Shown here: piece by piece, positions 18,812-27,565 of the stretch
Layout: each line of letters opens with the position of its first letter
Numbering within the stretch: position 1 is the stretch's first letter
Position numbers and translations under genes: made by a program
Assembly (NCBI GenBank): GCA_023229135.1
Contig: JALNZT010000022.1
Coordinates: 1 to 64,000 of the forward strand
Direction: 5' to 3'
Source: Bacteroidales bacterium
Lineage (GTDB): Bacteria; Bacteroidota; Bacteroidia; Bacteroidales; F082
Length of the DNA: 64,000 nucleotides
Notes under the pieces: generated by a model
What the model saw: only the letters and a program-made list of their open reading frames with translations
What the model was told of the DNA's origin: nothing
Database searches by the model: none

Positions 18812-20374
18812 ATGACCAAAGAACAAGAACGTGACGAACTCCACCGCACCATCTGGCAAATTGCCAACGATTTAAGGGGTAGCGTCACTGGCTGGGATTT
18901 TAAATCGTATGTGCTGGGGATGTTGTTTTATCGGTTTATCTCCGAAAATCTTAGCGTTTATATCAACAAAGAAGAACAGCGTACCGGAAATAAAAGTTTT
19001 GATTATGCTAAGTTGTCCGATAATGATGCCGAATTTGGCAGAGCCGACACGGTGAAAGAAAAAGGCTTTTACATCCTTCCTTCCGAGCTATTTACGAATG
19101 TTTGCCGGAAAGCTAAAAACGATGCCAACCTCAATGAAACCCTGTTTACTGTTTTTAAAAACATCGAAAATTCAGCGAAGGGAACCGACAGCGAGGATGA
19201 TTTACGTGGCTTGTTCGACGATATTGACGTGAACAGCAACAAGCTGGGAGGAACCGTAATAAAACGGAACCAAACCTTGGTCAAAATTATTGAAGCCATT
19301 GGTGGATTAAAGCTGGGCGACTACCAGGACAACACCAACGACCTCTTTGGCGATGCTTACGAATATCTTATGACCATGTATGCCAGCGATGCCGGCAAAT
19401 CAGGTGGCGAATTCTTTACTCCGCAGGAAGTTTCAGAGCTGCTTGCCGAAATGACGGTGGTTGGCAAAAAGCAGGTTAATAAAGTGTACGACCCTTGCTG
19501 TGGCTCTGGTTCACTGCTGTTAAAGTTCGCCAAGGTACTGGGCAAAGAGAATGTGCGGCAGGGATTTTACGGCCAGGAAACGGAATTGACCACCTACAAC
19601 CTGTGCCGCATCAATATGTTTTTGCACGACATTAATTATGAGAAATTTAATATTGCCCACGGCGATACCTTAACAGAGCCGAAACACTGGGATGATGAAC
19701 CTTTTGATGCCATTGTCTCCAATCCGCCCTATTCCATAAGATGGGAAGGCGATGCCAATCCTTTGTTGATTAACGACCCCCGCTTTTCGCCGGCTGGCGT
19801 GCTTGCCCCAAAGAGCAAAGCCGACCTGGCTTTTACCATGCACATGCTTTCATGGCTTTCCACCTCCGGTGTAGCTGCCATTGTTGAGTTTCCGGGAGTG
19901 CTATACCGAAGTGGTGCCGAACAAAAAATTCGTAAATACCTGATTGACAACAATTACATTGATACGGTGATTCAGTTACCGCCCAATTTATTCTTCGGAA
20001 CAAGCATTGCCACTTGTGTTATTGTGCTTAAAAAAAGCAAAAAAGACAACGCTACGCTGTTTATTGATGCCTCAGCCGAATTTGTGCGAGCAGGCAATAA
20101 AAACAAACTTAGCGAGGCCAACCGCAATAAGATACTCAATGCTTTTGTTGAACGCAAAGATATAGACCATTTTGCGCGCCTTGTACCCAATGCCGAAATT
20201 GCTGAAAACGATTATAATATTGCCATAAGCAGCTATGTGGAACAAGAGGATACTACTGAGGCAATAGATATTGAAAAACTGAATGCCCACATCGCGGATA
20301 TTGTGATAAAGCAAAACAAGCTACGTACAGCCATTGATGAAATTGTGGCGGATTTGGAAGGAACTTCTATATGA
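18812..20374 (+). CDS. hsdM: Type I restriction-modification methyltransferase subunit HsdM
   Basis: N6-adenine DNA methyltransferase and core of the type I complex; two HsdM plus one HsdS methylate the bipartite target. 520 residues: HsdM N-terminal helical domain (about 8-150), then the N6_Mtase catalytic domain. SAM motif I is DPCCGSG (227-233) and the catalytic motif IV is NPPY (304-307). The length is normal. It is the first gene of a five-gene plus-strand operon and its stop overlaps the next start (ATGA). Codons and length look intact, so methylation is expected to work. Upstream, 18482-18811 contains the only possible promoter (TATATTCG near 18637). Confidence 0.95.
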   Translation: MTKEQERDELHRTIWQIANDLRGSVTGWDFKSYVLGMLFYRFISENLSVYINKEEQRTGNKSFDYAKLSDNDAEFGRADTVKEKGFYILPSELFTNVCRKAKNDANLNETLFTVFKNIENSAKGTDSEDDLRGLFDDIDVNSNKLGGTVIKRNQTLVKIIEAIGGLKLGDYQDNTNDLFGDAYEYLMTMYASDAGKSGGEFFTPQEVSELLAEMTVVGKKQVNKVYDPCCGSGSLLLKFAKVLGKENVRQGFYGQETELTTYNLCRINMFLHDINYEKFNIAHGDTLTEPKHWDDEPFDAIVSNPPYSIRWEGDANPLLINDPRFSPAGVLAPKSKADLAFTMHMLSWLSTSGVAAIVEFPGVLYRSGAEQKIRKYLIDNNYIDTVIQLPPNLFFGTSIATCVIVLKKSKKDNATLFIDASAEFVRAGNKNKLSEANRNKILNAFVERKDIDHFARLVPNAEIAENDYNIAISSYVEQEDTTEAIDIEKLNAHIADIVIKQNKLRTAIDEIVADLEGTSI

Positions 20375-21426
20375 AAAAAGTGAAGCCCACAAAAACGGCA
20401 TCCAAAGCGGAGATAAATAACCTATACGCCGATGTTTGTGGCATTATCGAGGGTAGTCGCCAGCGGATAGCAACCACCGTTAATGCCGAAATATGCTTGA
20501 TGCACTGGCAAATAGGTTTTCGCATCAAAGACGATGTGCTCTACAACCAAAGAGCCGAATATGGCAAACAGATAGTGAAAAATTTATCAGACAAACTGAC
20601 TGCACAATTTGGTAAAGGCTGGGGTTACGAAAAATTGAAACATTGTGTACGCAGCGCGTACCTTTTCTCAGAAGAAGACATTCGGTACGCAGTGCGTACC
20701 CAATTGACCTGGACACACCTTCGCTCTTTAATGAGCATCGACGATGAATTAAAGCGGTCGTTTTACATGGAAATGACCCGAATTGAACATTGGGATACCC
20801 GCACCCTCGACAAGAAAATCGATTCTATGCTATACGAACGTACTGCATTGAGCCAAAAACCTGAAGAACTGATAAAATTAGAGCTTGAAAAAATAAAATC
20901 AACCAATACATTAACCCCAGATGTGGTCTTCCGTAGCAGCTATTTCCTTGACGCAATCGGACTGGTTGATGTGTATTCCGAAAAAGAGTTGGAAGATGCT
21001 ATTCTGGTGAACCTGCAAATTTTCATCAGAGAAATGGGAAACGATTTTGCTTTTCTCGACCGCCAAAAGAGAATTACCATCGATGCTACCGACTATTTTA
21101 TCGACCTCTTATTTTATCACCGTGGCCTGAAACGATTGGTGGCCATCGACCTGAAGCTTGGGAAATTTAAACCTGCGTATGAAGGGCAAATGCTACTTTA
21201 TTTAAGATATTTGAATAAAAATGAACGCAAAGAAGGCGAAGAATCGCCTATCGGACTGGTGCTGTGCAACGAAGGAAATACCGAACATATCGAATACCTG
21301 ATGCTCGAAGATAGCAACATCAAGGTAGCTCAATATTTTACACAGCTACCCGACAAAAAGCTGCTCAGCGAAAAACTACAACGTGCTATTGCCATTGCAC
21401 GAGATCAATACGCAAATAAGCAATAA
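20371..21426 (+). CDS. DUF1016/YhcG family PD-(D/E)XK nuclease-like protein
   Basis: 351 residues with the two-part DUF1016 layout: an N-terminal helical DNA-binding-like domain (about 10-150, with LMHWQIGFRI and LTWTHLRSL) and a C-terminal PD-(D/E)XK nuclease domain (about 185-340). The probable active site is Asp245 (FIDLLFYH) and Asp260-Leu-Lys262 (AIDLKLGKF), where most relatives have ELK. Such proteins are often found inside type I restriction loci of Bacteroidota; their exact task is unsettled. It overlaps hsdM by 4 bases and precedes hsdS by 2, so it is made with the complex. Either an extra nuclease or an accessory defence factor is plausible. Confidence 0.85.
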   Translation: MKKVKPTKTASKAEINNLYADVCGIIEGSRQRIATTVNAEICLMHWQIGFRIKDDVLYNQRAEYGKQIVKNLSDKLTAQFGKGWGYEKLKHCVRSAYLFSEEDIRYAVRTQLTWTHLRSLMSIDDELKRSFYMEMTRIEHWDTRTLDKKIDSMLYERTALSQKPEELIKLELEKIKSTNTLTPDVVFRSSYFLDAIGLVDVYSEKELEDAILVNLQIFIREMGNDFAFLDRQKRITIDATDYFIDLLFYHRGLKRLVAIDLKLGKFKPAYEGQMLLYLRYLNKNERKEGEESPIGLVLCNEGNTEHIEYLMLEDSNIKVAQYFTQLPDKKLLSEKLQRAIAIARDQYANKQ

Positions 21427-21428
21427 AC

Positions 21429-22610
21429 ATGAATAAAATAGAACAACTTATTCAGCAGCTTTGCCCCGATGGTGTGGAGTTTAAGGAATTACAGGAAGTA
21501 GTATACCTTACGATGGGAACCTCTCCAGCCGGAAATACTTTTGTTTCAAATCCAAATGATGGAATTGAATTTCACCAAGGAAAAACTTCTTTTGGAAATG
21601 AAATAATAAAGCATTCTAGTATTTATACTACAAGTCCAATAAAAGTTGCAGAGCCAAATAGTTTAATTATGAGCGTTCGTGCCCCTGTTGGTGATACAAA
21701 TTTGACGAATAGAAAAATTGCAATAGGACGTGGATTATGTTCAATGGTAGGGAAAAACGCTTTAATGACCAAATTTCTGTATTATTTTATAAATGAGAAT
21801 ATTAATACATTTAAAAACAAGAGTAATGGTTCAACGTTTGAAGCAATAAATACACAAGAAATTAAAAAAATCAAAATCCCCATCCCCCCGCTCCCCATCC
21901 AGCAAGAAATAGTAACTATCCTCGACAAGTTCACCCGGCTGGAGGCGGAACTGGAGGCGGAACTGGAGGCGCGGCGCAAACAATATGAATATTACCGCAA
22001 TGAATTATTGAATTTTGATGGGAAAGAAGTGGAGTGGAAGATGCTGGGGGAGGTTGGAAAAGTCTGCATGTGCAAAAGAGTTATGAAATATGAAACTAAA
22101 TCGATGGGCGATATCCCATTTTACAAAATCGGAACATTTGGAAAAGAGGCAGATGCTTTTATATCAAAAAAATTGCATGATGATTACAAAAGAAGATTTT
22201 CATTTCCAAAGATTGGAGATATTCTAATATCAGCTTCTGGAACAATTGGACGAACGGTAGTTTATGATGGCAAACCTGCCTATTTTCAAGATTCAAATAT
22301 TGTGTGGATTGACAATGATGAATGTAAAGTGACGAATAGGTTTTTGTCTTATTACTACAAAATTGTTGAGTGGAAAGTTGATGGTGGAACAATTTCAAGA
22401 CTTTATAACGATAATCTTGCAAAAACTAAAATCCCCATCCCACCCCTTTCCGAGCAAAACCGCATTGTTGAGATATTGGATAAATTTGATGCATTGGTGG
22501 CTTCGACAAGCTCAGCCACCGAAGGCTTACCAGCCGAGATAGCCGCGCGGCGGAAGCAGTATGAATATTACCGGGGCAAATTGTTGGACTTTAGACCGTT
22601 AAAAAAATAG
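21429..22610 (+). CDS. hsdS: Type I restriction-modification specificity subunit HsdS
   Basis: Sets the DNA target of the complex. 393 residues arranged as TRD1 (about 1-145), central conserved region (about 150-197), TRD2 (about 200-335) and C-terminal conserved region (about 338-393). The two conserved regions are near copies of each other (IPIPPL..Q, ILDKF, ARRKQYEYYR). Each TRD reads one half of a split recognition site, and the helices between set the spacing. Two oddities appear. A 12-bp in-frame tandem repeat at 21939-21971 lengthens the central helix, and a palindromic repeat at 22496-22520 is embedded in the C-terminal region. The frame is intact throughout. Confidence 0.93.
   Translation: MNKIEQLIQQLCPDGVEFKELQEVVYLTMGTSPAGNTFVSNPNDGIEFHQGKTSFGNEIIKHSSIYTTSPIKVAEPNSLIMSVRAPVGDTNLTNRKIAIGRGLCSMVGKNALMTKFLYYFINENINTFKNKSNGSTFEAINTQEIKKIKIPIPPLPIQQEIVTILDKFTRLEAELEAELEARRKQYEYYRNELLNFDGKEVEWKMLGEVGKVCMCKRVMKYETKSMGDIPFYKIGTFGKEADAFISKKLHDDYKRRFSFPKIGDILISASGTIGRTVVYDGKPAYFQDSNIVWIDNDECKVTNRFLSYYYKIVEWKVDGGTISRLYNDNLAKTKIPIPPLSEQNRIVEILDKFDALVASTSSATEGLPAEIAARRKQYEYYRGKLLDFRPLKK
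21939..21971 (+). repeat. 12-bp in-frame tandem repeat in the hsdS central helix
   Basis: CTGGAGGCGGAA occurs twice, followed by 9 more bases of a third unit, encoding LEAE-LEAE-LEA at residues 171-181. It sits in the helix between the two TRDs, where repeat-number changes in EcoR124-type HsdS alter the spacer length of the recognition site. Confidence 0.9.
22496..22520. repeat. Palindromic repeat inside the hsdS coding sequence
   Basis: GGTGGCT (22496-22502) pairs with AGCCACC (22514-22520) around an 11-base loop containing TCGACAAGCTC. It encodes part of VASTSSATEG in the C-terminal conserved region, where relatives usually have a short NDISEG-like linker. The core resembles dispersed palindromes normally found between genes. 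Confidence 0.6.
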
Positions 22611-22649
22611 ATGACCAAAAGATGTTCATTATACAAAACTGATTTTTTT

Positions 22650-23450
22650 ATGGCAAAACTGATCATTAAAAACAAGGAAATAACCATTATTAAGATCAAT
22701 AATAATGACTACATTTCATTGACTGATATGTTGAGGGCAAAAGACGGTGATTTCTTTATTTCCGATTGGCTCAGAAATAGAAACACGCTTGAATACCTTG
22801 GTATTTGGGAGAAACTCTACAACCTTGATTTTAATTATGGCGAATTCGCCACAATAAGAAATCAGGCAGGATTAAACAGTTTTAAAATAAGTGTAAAAGA
22901 GTTTGTGCAAAAAACGAATGCAATCAGCATTCAGGCTAAAACCGGAAGATATGGGGGAACCTATGCCCACAAAGACATTGCTTTTGAGTTTGGGATGTGG
23001 ATTAGCCCCGAATTTAAAATCTATTTGGTGCGTGAATTTCAGCGGCTCAAAGAAGAAGAACAAACACAACTGGGTTGGTCTGCAAAACGCGAACTTTCAA
23101 AAATAAACTACCATATACACACCGATGCTGTTAAGCAAAAACTCCTTCCGGCAGAACTTACCGCACAACAAATATCGAATGTATATGCCAACGAAGCCGA
23201 TGTGCTGAATATGGCTCTGTTTGGTATCACCGCCAAACAATGGCGGGATGTAAATCCCGAACTGAAAGGGAACATCCGCGACTATGGTTCGATTAACGAA
23301 CTTATTTGCCTCTCGAATATAGAAAACCTGAACGCCGTTTTTATAAACGAAAATATGCCACAAAGCGAACGATTGGTTAAACTCAATCAAATTGCCATTC
23401 AGCAAATGAAAATATTGCAGGAAGTAGAAAACAGGAAGCATTTGAAATAA
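22650..23450 (+). CDS. KilA-N domain protein embedded in the hsd operon
   Basis: 266 residues. The N-terminal part (about 15-130) matches the KilA-N DNA-binding fold: DYISLTDMLRAKDG, ISDWLRNRNTLEYLG and the characteristic GRYGGTYAHKDIAFEFGMWISP. The C-terminal part (about 150-266) is helical and unrecognised. KilA-N domains come from large DNA viruses and phages but are often carried in Bacteroidota type I restriction operons between hsdS and hsdR, with no settled function. A start at ATG 22611, just after hsdS, would add 13 residues (MTKRCSLY...); the ATG at 22650 is preferred because the conserved domain begins soon after it. hsdR follows 15 bases later. Confidence 0.8.
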   Translation: MAKLIIKNKEITIIKINNNDYISLTDMLRAKDGDFFISDWLRNRNTLEYLGIWEKLYNLDFNYGEFATIRNQAGLNSFKISVKEFVQKTNAISIQAKTGRYGGTYAHKDIAFEFGMWISPEFKIYLVREFQRLKEEEQTQLGWSAKRELSKINYHIHTDAVKQKLLPAELTAQQISNVYANEADVLNMALFGITAKQWRDVNPELKGNIRDYGSINELICLSNIENLNAVFINENMPQSERLVKLNQIAIQQMKILQEVENRKHLK

Positions 23451-23465
23451 AACCCAAACAGAAAA

Positions 23466-26400
23466 ATGACTCAATACAATATCGTTGCCGAAAACCCCGA
23501 AAGCACGGTTGTTGCGGAATATCAATCCCTATTCAAAAAGGAGATAACCTACCAGTCAGAAGCACAGCTTGAAAAAGCTTTTATTGCGCTGCTTCAAAGG
23601 CAGGCATACGAGTTTTTACGCTTAACTTCTGAGCAGGAATTAATAGCCAACCTGCGGAAGCAATTGGAAATATTAAACGATTACCGTTTTTCTGATAACG
23701 AATGGGAACAGTTTTTTAATAGCAAGATTGCCAATCAAAACAACAGTGTTGAAGAAAAAACAAGCATCATTCAGGAAGACTTTATCCAACTCTTAACCCG
23801 TGATGACAATACGATAAAAAACATCTACCTCATTAACAAAACGAATATCCACAACAACAGCCTGCAAGTGCTTAATCAATACGAAGTTGATTCCGGCCAG
23901 CGGCCAAATCGTTATGATGTTACCATATTGGTAAACGGCCTGCCATTGGTTCATATCGAACTCAAAAGGCGGGGCGTTGACATTAAAGAAGCATTCAATC
24001 AAATCAACCGCTACAACAGGGAATCATTTTGGGCGGGAAGCGGCTTGTTTGAATACGTGCAACTTTTCGTGATTTCAAACGGCACCTACACCAAATATTA
24101 CAGCAATACCACCCGCTTTGCGCACATCAAAGAATTGAGCGACGGCACGGTAAAAAAAGGTAAGCGCACCAGCAACAGCTTTGAATTTACTTCGTGGTGG
24201 GCAGATGCGAACAACCAGCCAATCCCCGATTTAATGGACTTTGGCTGTACATTCTTTGCCAAACACACCCTGCTGAACATACTAACGAAATATTGTATTT
24301 TCACCTCCGAAAAGCTATTGCTGGCCATGCGTCCATACCAGATAGTGGCAACCGAACGTATTTTAGGAAGAATCAATGTATCAAACAATTACAAAACTTT
24401 TGGCACTTTAGAAGGTGGCGGATATATATGGCACACTACCGGGAGCGGCAAAACGCTCACTTCGTTTAAAACCGCCCAACTGGCAAGCAAATTGCCCTTT
24501 ATTGATAAAGTGCTTTTCGTGGTTGACAGGAAAGACCTTGACTATCAAACCATGATAGAATATGATAAATTTGAGAAAGGAGCTGCAAACAGCAATACCA
24601 GCACGGCCATTCTTAAAAAGCAACTCGAAAACCCCAATACCCGGATAATCATTACCACCATTCAAAAATTAGCGGTTTTAATTAAGAAACAACAGCGTCA
24701 TAAATTCTTTGGTCAGCATGTGGTTATTATTTTCGATGAGTGTCACCGTTCACAATTTGGCGATATGCACAAAGCCATTACCAAGACTTTCAAAAAGTAT
24801 CACCTGTTTGGTTTTACCGGCACGCCAATTTTTGCTGTAAACTCAAGCAGTAGCAGCCATGCCGATTTGCGTACCACCGAGCAAGCCTTTGGTTCTAAGC
24901 TACATACCTATACCATTGTTGATGCCATCACGGACAAAAACGTGCTGCCGTTCCGAATTGATTACATCAGCACCATGAAGGAAGAGGAAAATATCCTGGA
25001 CGAGAAAGTGTGGAACATCGACCGGGAGCGGGCATTGGCAGCACCGGAGCGCATCAGCAATATCGTAACCTATATCCGGGAGCATTTTGACCAAAAAACC
25101 AAACGCAACAGTTTTTATAAGCTAAAAGACCGCCGATTGGCCGGCTTCAATTCCATTTTCGCGGTTACTTCTATTGATGTGGCTAAAAAATATTACACCG
25201 AGTTTCAAAAACAAATGGCCGGCTTGCCAAGTGATAAACAATTGAAGATTGCCACCATATTTAGCTATAGCGCAAATGAAGACGAACCCCAGATTGACGG
25301 CATCATTGAGGATGAAAACCTGGAAGATACCAGCCGTTTAGACCAAAGCTCACGGGATTTTCTGGAAGCTGCCATACAGGATTATAATAAGCTGTTCAAA
25401 ACCAATTATAACACTTCAAGCGATAAGTTTCAGAACTATTATAAAGATGTTTCCCAGCGGGTAAAAGACCGTGAATTAGACCTGCTCATTGTGGTCAATA
25501 TGTTCCTGACCGGCTTTGACGCCACTACATTGAATACGCTTTGGGTGGATAAAAATGTGAGGCTGCACGGTCTTCTTCAAGCTTTTTCGCGCACCAACCG
25601 GATACTGAACTCGGTAAAGACTTTTGGTAATATCGTTTGCTTCCGCAACCTGGAAAAAGCTACCAATGAAAGTATTGCCTTGTTTGGTGACAAAGAAGCC
25701 GGCGGAGTGGTTCTACTCAAAACTTACGATGAATACTACAACGGCTATAAAAACGAGGATAAAAACATCCCGGGCTACGCCGCCCTGGTCAACGAATTAC
25801 AGGAGAAGTTCCCTGTTAATGAACAGATTATCGGCGAGCAAAACCAGAAAGATTTTATCAGACTGTATGGAGCAATCCTGAAAGTAAAAAACATACTTTC
25901 AACATTTGATGAGTTTGCAGGAAACGAAAAGCTGACCGAACGTGATGTTCAGGATTATCACAGCATGTATATCAATCTTTACAACGAGTTCCGCAACAAA
26001 AACAAAGGCGACAGCGAAAATGTGAACGATGATATTGTCTTTGAAATGGAGTTGATTAAACAGGTAGAAATCAACATTGATTATATTTTGGCTTTGATTA
26101 AGAAATACCATAAAAGCCATTTAAAAGACAAAGAAATTGTAATCAGCATAAGCAAGGCCATTGATTCCAGCATGGATCTTCGCAATAAAAAAGACCTAAT
26201 CGAACAATTTATTGAATCGTTAACACCTTCATCCCAAGTAGATGATGACTGGCAATCGTTTGTTGACGCAAAGAAATTGAAAGAATTAGACCAAATCATC
26301 ACCGAAGAAAATCTGGACAAAACGGAAACATATAATTTCATAAACAACGCTTTTCGTGATGGCTATTTACAATCAACAGGCACAGCCCTCACCAAAGTAC

Positions 26401-26528
26401 TTCCTCCTGTTTCGAGGTTTTCACCGACCGGCGAGCGCACTAAGAAAAGAGAAACCGTACTTCAAAAGCTCCGGATATTTTTCAACAGGTTCTGGGATAT
26501 TTCGGGAGGTGGCTCTTTAAAGAATTAG
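23466..26528 (+). CDS. hsdR: Type I restriction endonuclease/translocase subunit HsdR
   Basis: Motor and nuclease of the type I complex: cuts unmethylated DNA after ATP-driven translocation. 1020 residues, normal length. The N-terminal PD-(D/E)XK nuclease has Asp151 and Glu165-Leu-Lys167 (HIELKR). The SF2 helicase core has Walker A TGSGKT (325-330), DECH box (424-427) and motif III GFTGTP. A C-terminal helical region (about 800-1020) for assembly with HsdM/S follows. All motifs are intact, so the system looks active. It is the last gene of the operon. Downstream, 26529-26756 is non-coding. Confidence 0.95.
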   Translation: MTQYNIVAENPESTVVAEYQSLFKKEITYQSEAQLEKAFIALLQRQAYEFLRLTSEQELIANLRKQLEILNDYRFSDNEWEQFFNSKIANQNNSVEEKTSIIQEDFIQLLTRDDNTIKNIYLINKTNIHNNSLQVLNQYEVDSGQRPNRYDVTILVNGLPLVHIELKRRGVDIKEAFNQINRYNRESFWAGSGLFEYVQLFVISNGTYTKYYSNTTRFAHIKELSDGTVKKGKRTSNSFEFTSWWADANNQPIPDLMDFGCTFFAKHTLLNILTKYCIFTSEKLLLAMRPYQIVATERILGRINVSNNYKTFGTLEGGGYIWHTTGSGKTLTSFKTAQLASKLPFIDKVLFVVDRKDLDYQTMIEYDKFEKGAANSNTSTAILKKQLENPNTRIIITTIQKLAVLIKKQQRHKFFGQHVVIIFDECHRSQFGDMHKAITKTFKKYHLFGFTGTPIFAVNSSSSSHADLRTTEQAFGSKLHTYTIVDAITDKNVLPFRIDYISTMKEEENILDEKVWNIDRERALAAPERISNIVTYIREHFDQKTKRNSFYKLKDRRLAGFNSIFAVTSIDVAKKYYTEFQKQMAGLPSDKQLKIATIFSYSANEDEPQIDGIIEDENLEDTSRLDQSSRDFLEAAIQDYNKLFKTNYNTSSDKFQNYYKDVSQRVKDRELDLLIVVNMFLTGFDATTLNTLWVDKNVRLHGLLQAFSRTNRILNSVKTFGNIVCFRNLEKATNESIALFGDKEAGGVVLLKTYDEYYNGYKNEDKNIPGYAALVNELQEKFPVNEQIIGEQNQKDFIRLYGAILKVKNILSTFDEFAGNEKLTERDVQDYHSMYINLYNEFRNKNKGDSENVNDDIVFEMELIKQVEINIDYILALIKKYHKSHLKDKEIVISISKAIDSSMDLRNKKDLIEQFIESLTPSSQVDDDWQSFVDAKKLKELDQIITEENLDKTETYNFINNAFRDGYLQSTGTALTKVLPPVSRFSPTGERTKKRETVLQKLRIFFNRFWDISGGGSLKN

Positions 26529-26644
26529 GAAGCTTAAATGAGGACAAAAAGTTGGATTAGTTGTAAAGTTTTCCTGATTTTGTACGCTAAATAAATACAG
26601 CATCCATGTTAGCAGCTCTGAAACGTACTTTTACGCGCTATTGA

Positions 26645-26670
26645 CCATTTTCCCCGCATGGAGAAAATGG
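26645..26670 (+). repeat. Hairpin downstream of hsdR
   Basis: CCATTTTC (26645-26652) pairs with GAAAATGG (26663-26670) around a 10-base loop, about 120 bases after the hsdR stop. There is no long T run, so it is only a possible terminator. The rest of 26529-26756 shows no gene. Confidence 0.4.
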
Positions 26671-26756
26671 TAACCATTTTTCGAGCAGTAAAACATTAGT
26701 TAGCAATTATTTGAGACTTTTTTTTAGTTCAATTAATAATTCTGAATACATTCGAA

Positions 26757-26880
26757 CATGCAAATTGAAAGAACAAATAAAGAAATACTAATCCGGCTAT
26801 CTTCCGGAACGGATTTAGTCGGACTTCAGCGGATTATAGACTACCTGAAGTTCCGTGAAATAGCATCTAAAAGTAAAGCT
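26757..26880 (+). repeat. Direct repeat, right copy, flanking the restriction system
   Basis: Partner of 17958-18081: 122 of 124 bases identical, both differences silent. To its right the sequence continues as the genuine antitoxin C-terminus, so this copy looks like the original and the left one like a partial duplicate. Confidence 0.93.
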
Positions 26881-26961
26881 TCCCAGTAGCAAATCGACGA
26901 ACTTTCTTTAGAATCCAAATCTTCTTGGTGGGATAAAAACAAAAGTCGCTTCGCAAAGTGA
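26758..26961 (+). pseudogene. VapB-like antitoxin with premature stop
   Basis: ATG 26758 opens a frame that hits TAG at 26887-26889 (codon 44). Reading through, the same frame continues as QIDELSLESKSSWWDKNKSRF to TGA 26959-26961, the usual end of this antitoxin family. A single nonsense mutation therefore cuts a 67-codon gene. The toxin start (GTG 26958) overlaps the original stop, the normal arrangement of such a pair. Confidence 0.7.
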
Positions 26962-27308
26962 ACATCGTAGTCGATACTAATATAATTTTTAGCGGGCTTT
27001 TAAGTCCATAAGGAAAAATTATTGAAACTTACTGGATATTCAGATAAGGAACTGGATTTTCTTGAACGCAATCTATTCAAAAAATAGATTTGATTGATTT
27101 GGAAGCTATCAGAGAATCTACTTGGGAAAAAGCAATGGAACTGACTAAAGACGTTGACGAATTTGATGCTCCGTTCATTGCCTTAGCGTTGGAAATGGAA
27201 TCACCGCTTTGGACAGGTGATAAAAAGTTGGTAAAAGGATTATCTAAAAAAGGAATTGATTGGATTTTGACAACTGACATACTATCTGAAATACGAAATA
27301 AGGGATAG
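26958..27308 (+). pseudogene. Decayed PIN-domain (VapC-like) toxin
   Basis: GTG 26958 starts NIVVDTNIIFSGLLSP, the classic PIN N-terminus with its first catalytic Asp, then meets TAA at 27009-27011. Sequence resumes as LTGYSDKELDFLERNLFKK after loss of the middle of the gene. It then shifts frame at an A run near 27080 and continues to the end as IDLIDLEAIRESTWEKA, FDAPFIALAL and WTGDKKL, with the later catalytic Asp residues, to TAG 27308. One stop, one internal deletion and one frameshift make it inactive. The middle acidic residue lies in the deleted part. Confidence 0.78.
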
Positions 27309-27565
27309 AAACGCATGCTTTTAATGTTCGCCTGCAATTTTCTCAATAAAATCATTGGCTTAATAAGATATATTTTACTACTTTTATCCACAGCTAAATA
27401 CAGCAATCTTTATAACGCCTTTGAAATAGTGTTTAGGTTTGATTTTACGAATCTTGAAAATGGAATTTCATACAAAGCTGTTTTAGAACCCTTTAGCAAA
27501 GTAGCTGATAAAGCAAAAAGAACAACTGATTGGTTTTTATATACTTGCTAACCAAACAAATCACT

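Noticed and set aside
27315..27551. 78-residue open frame between the PIN remnant and the secreted protein
   Set aside because: No recognisable domain, poor codon character and no promoter; probably chance.
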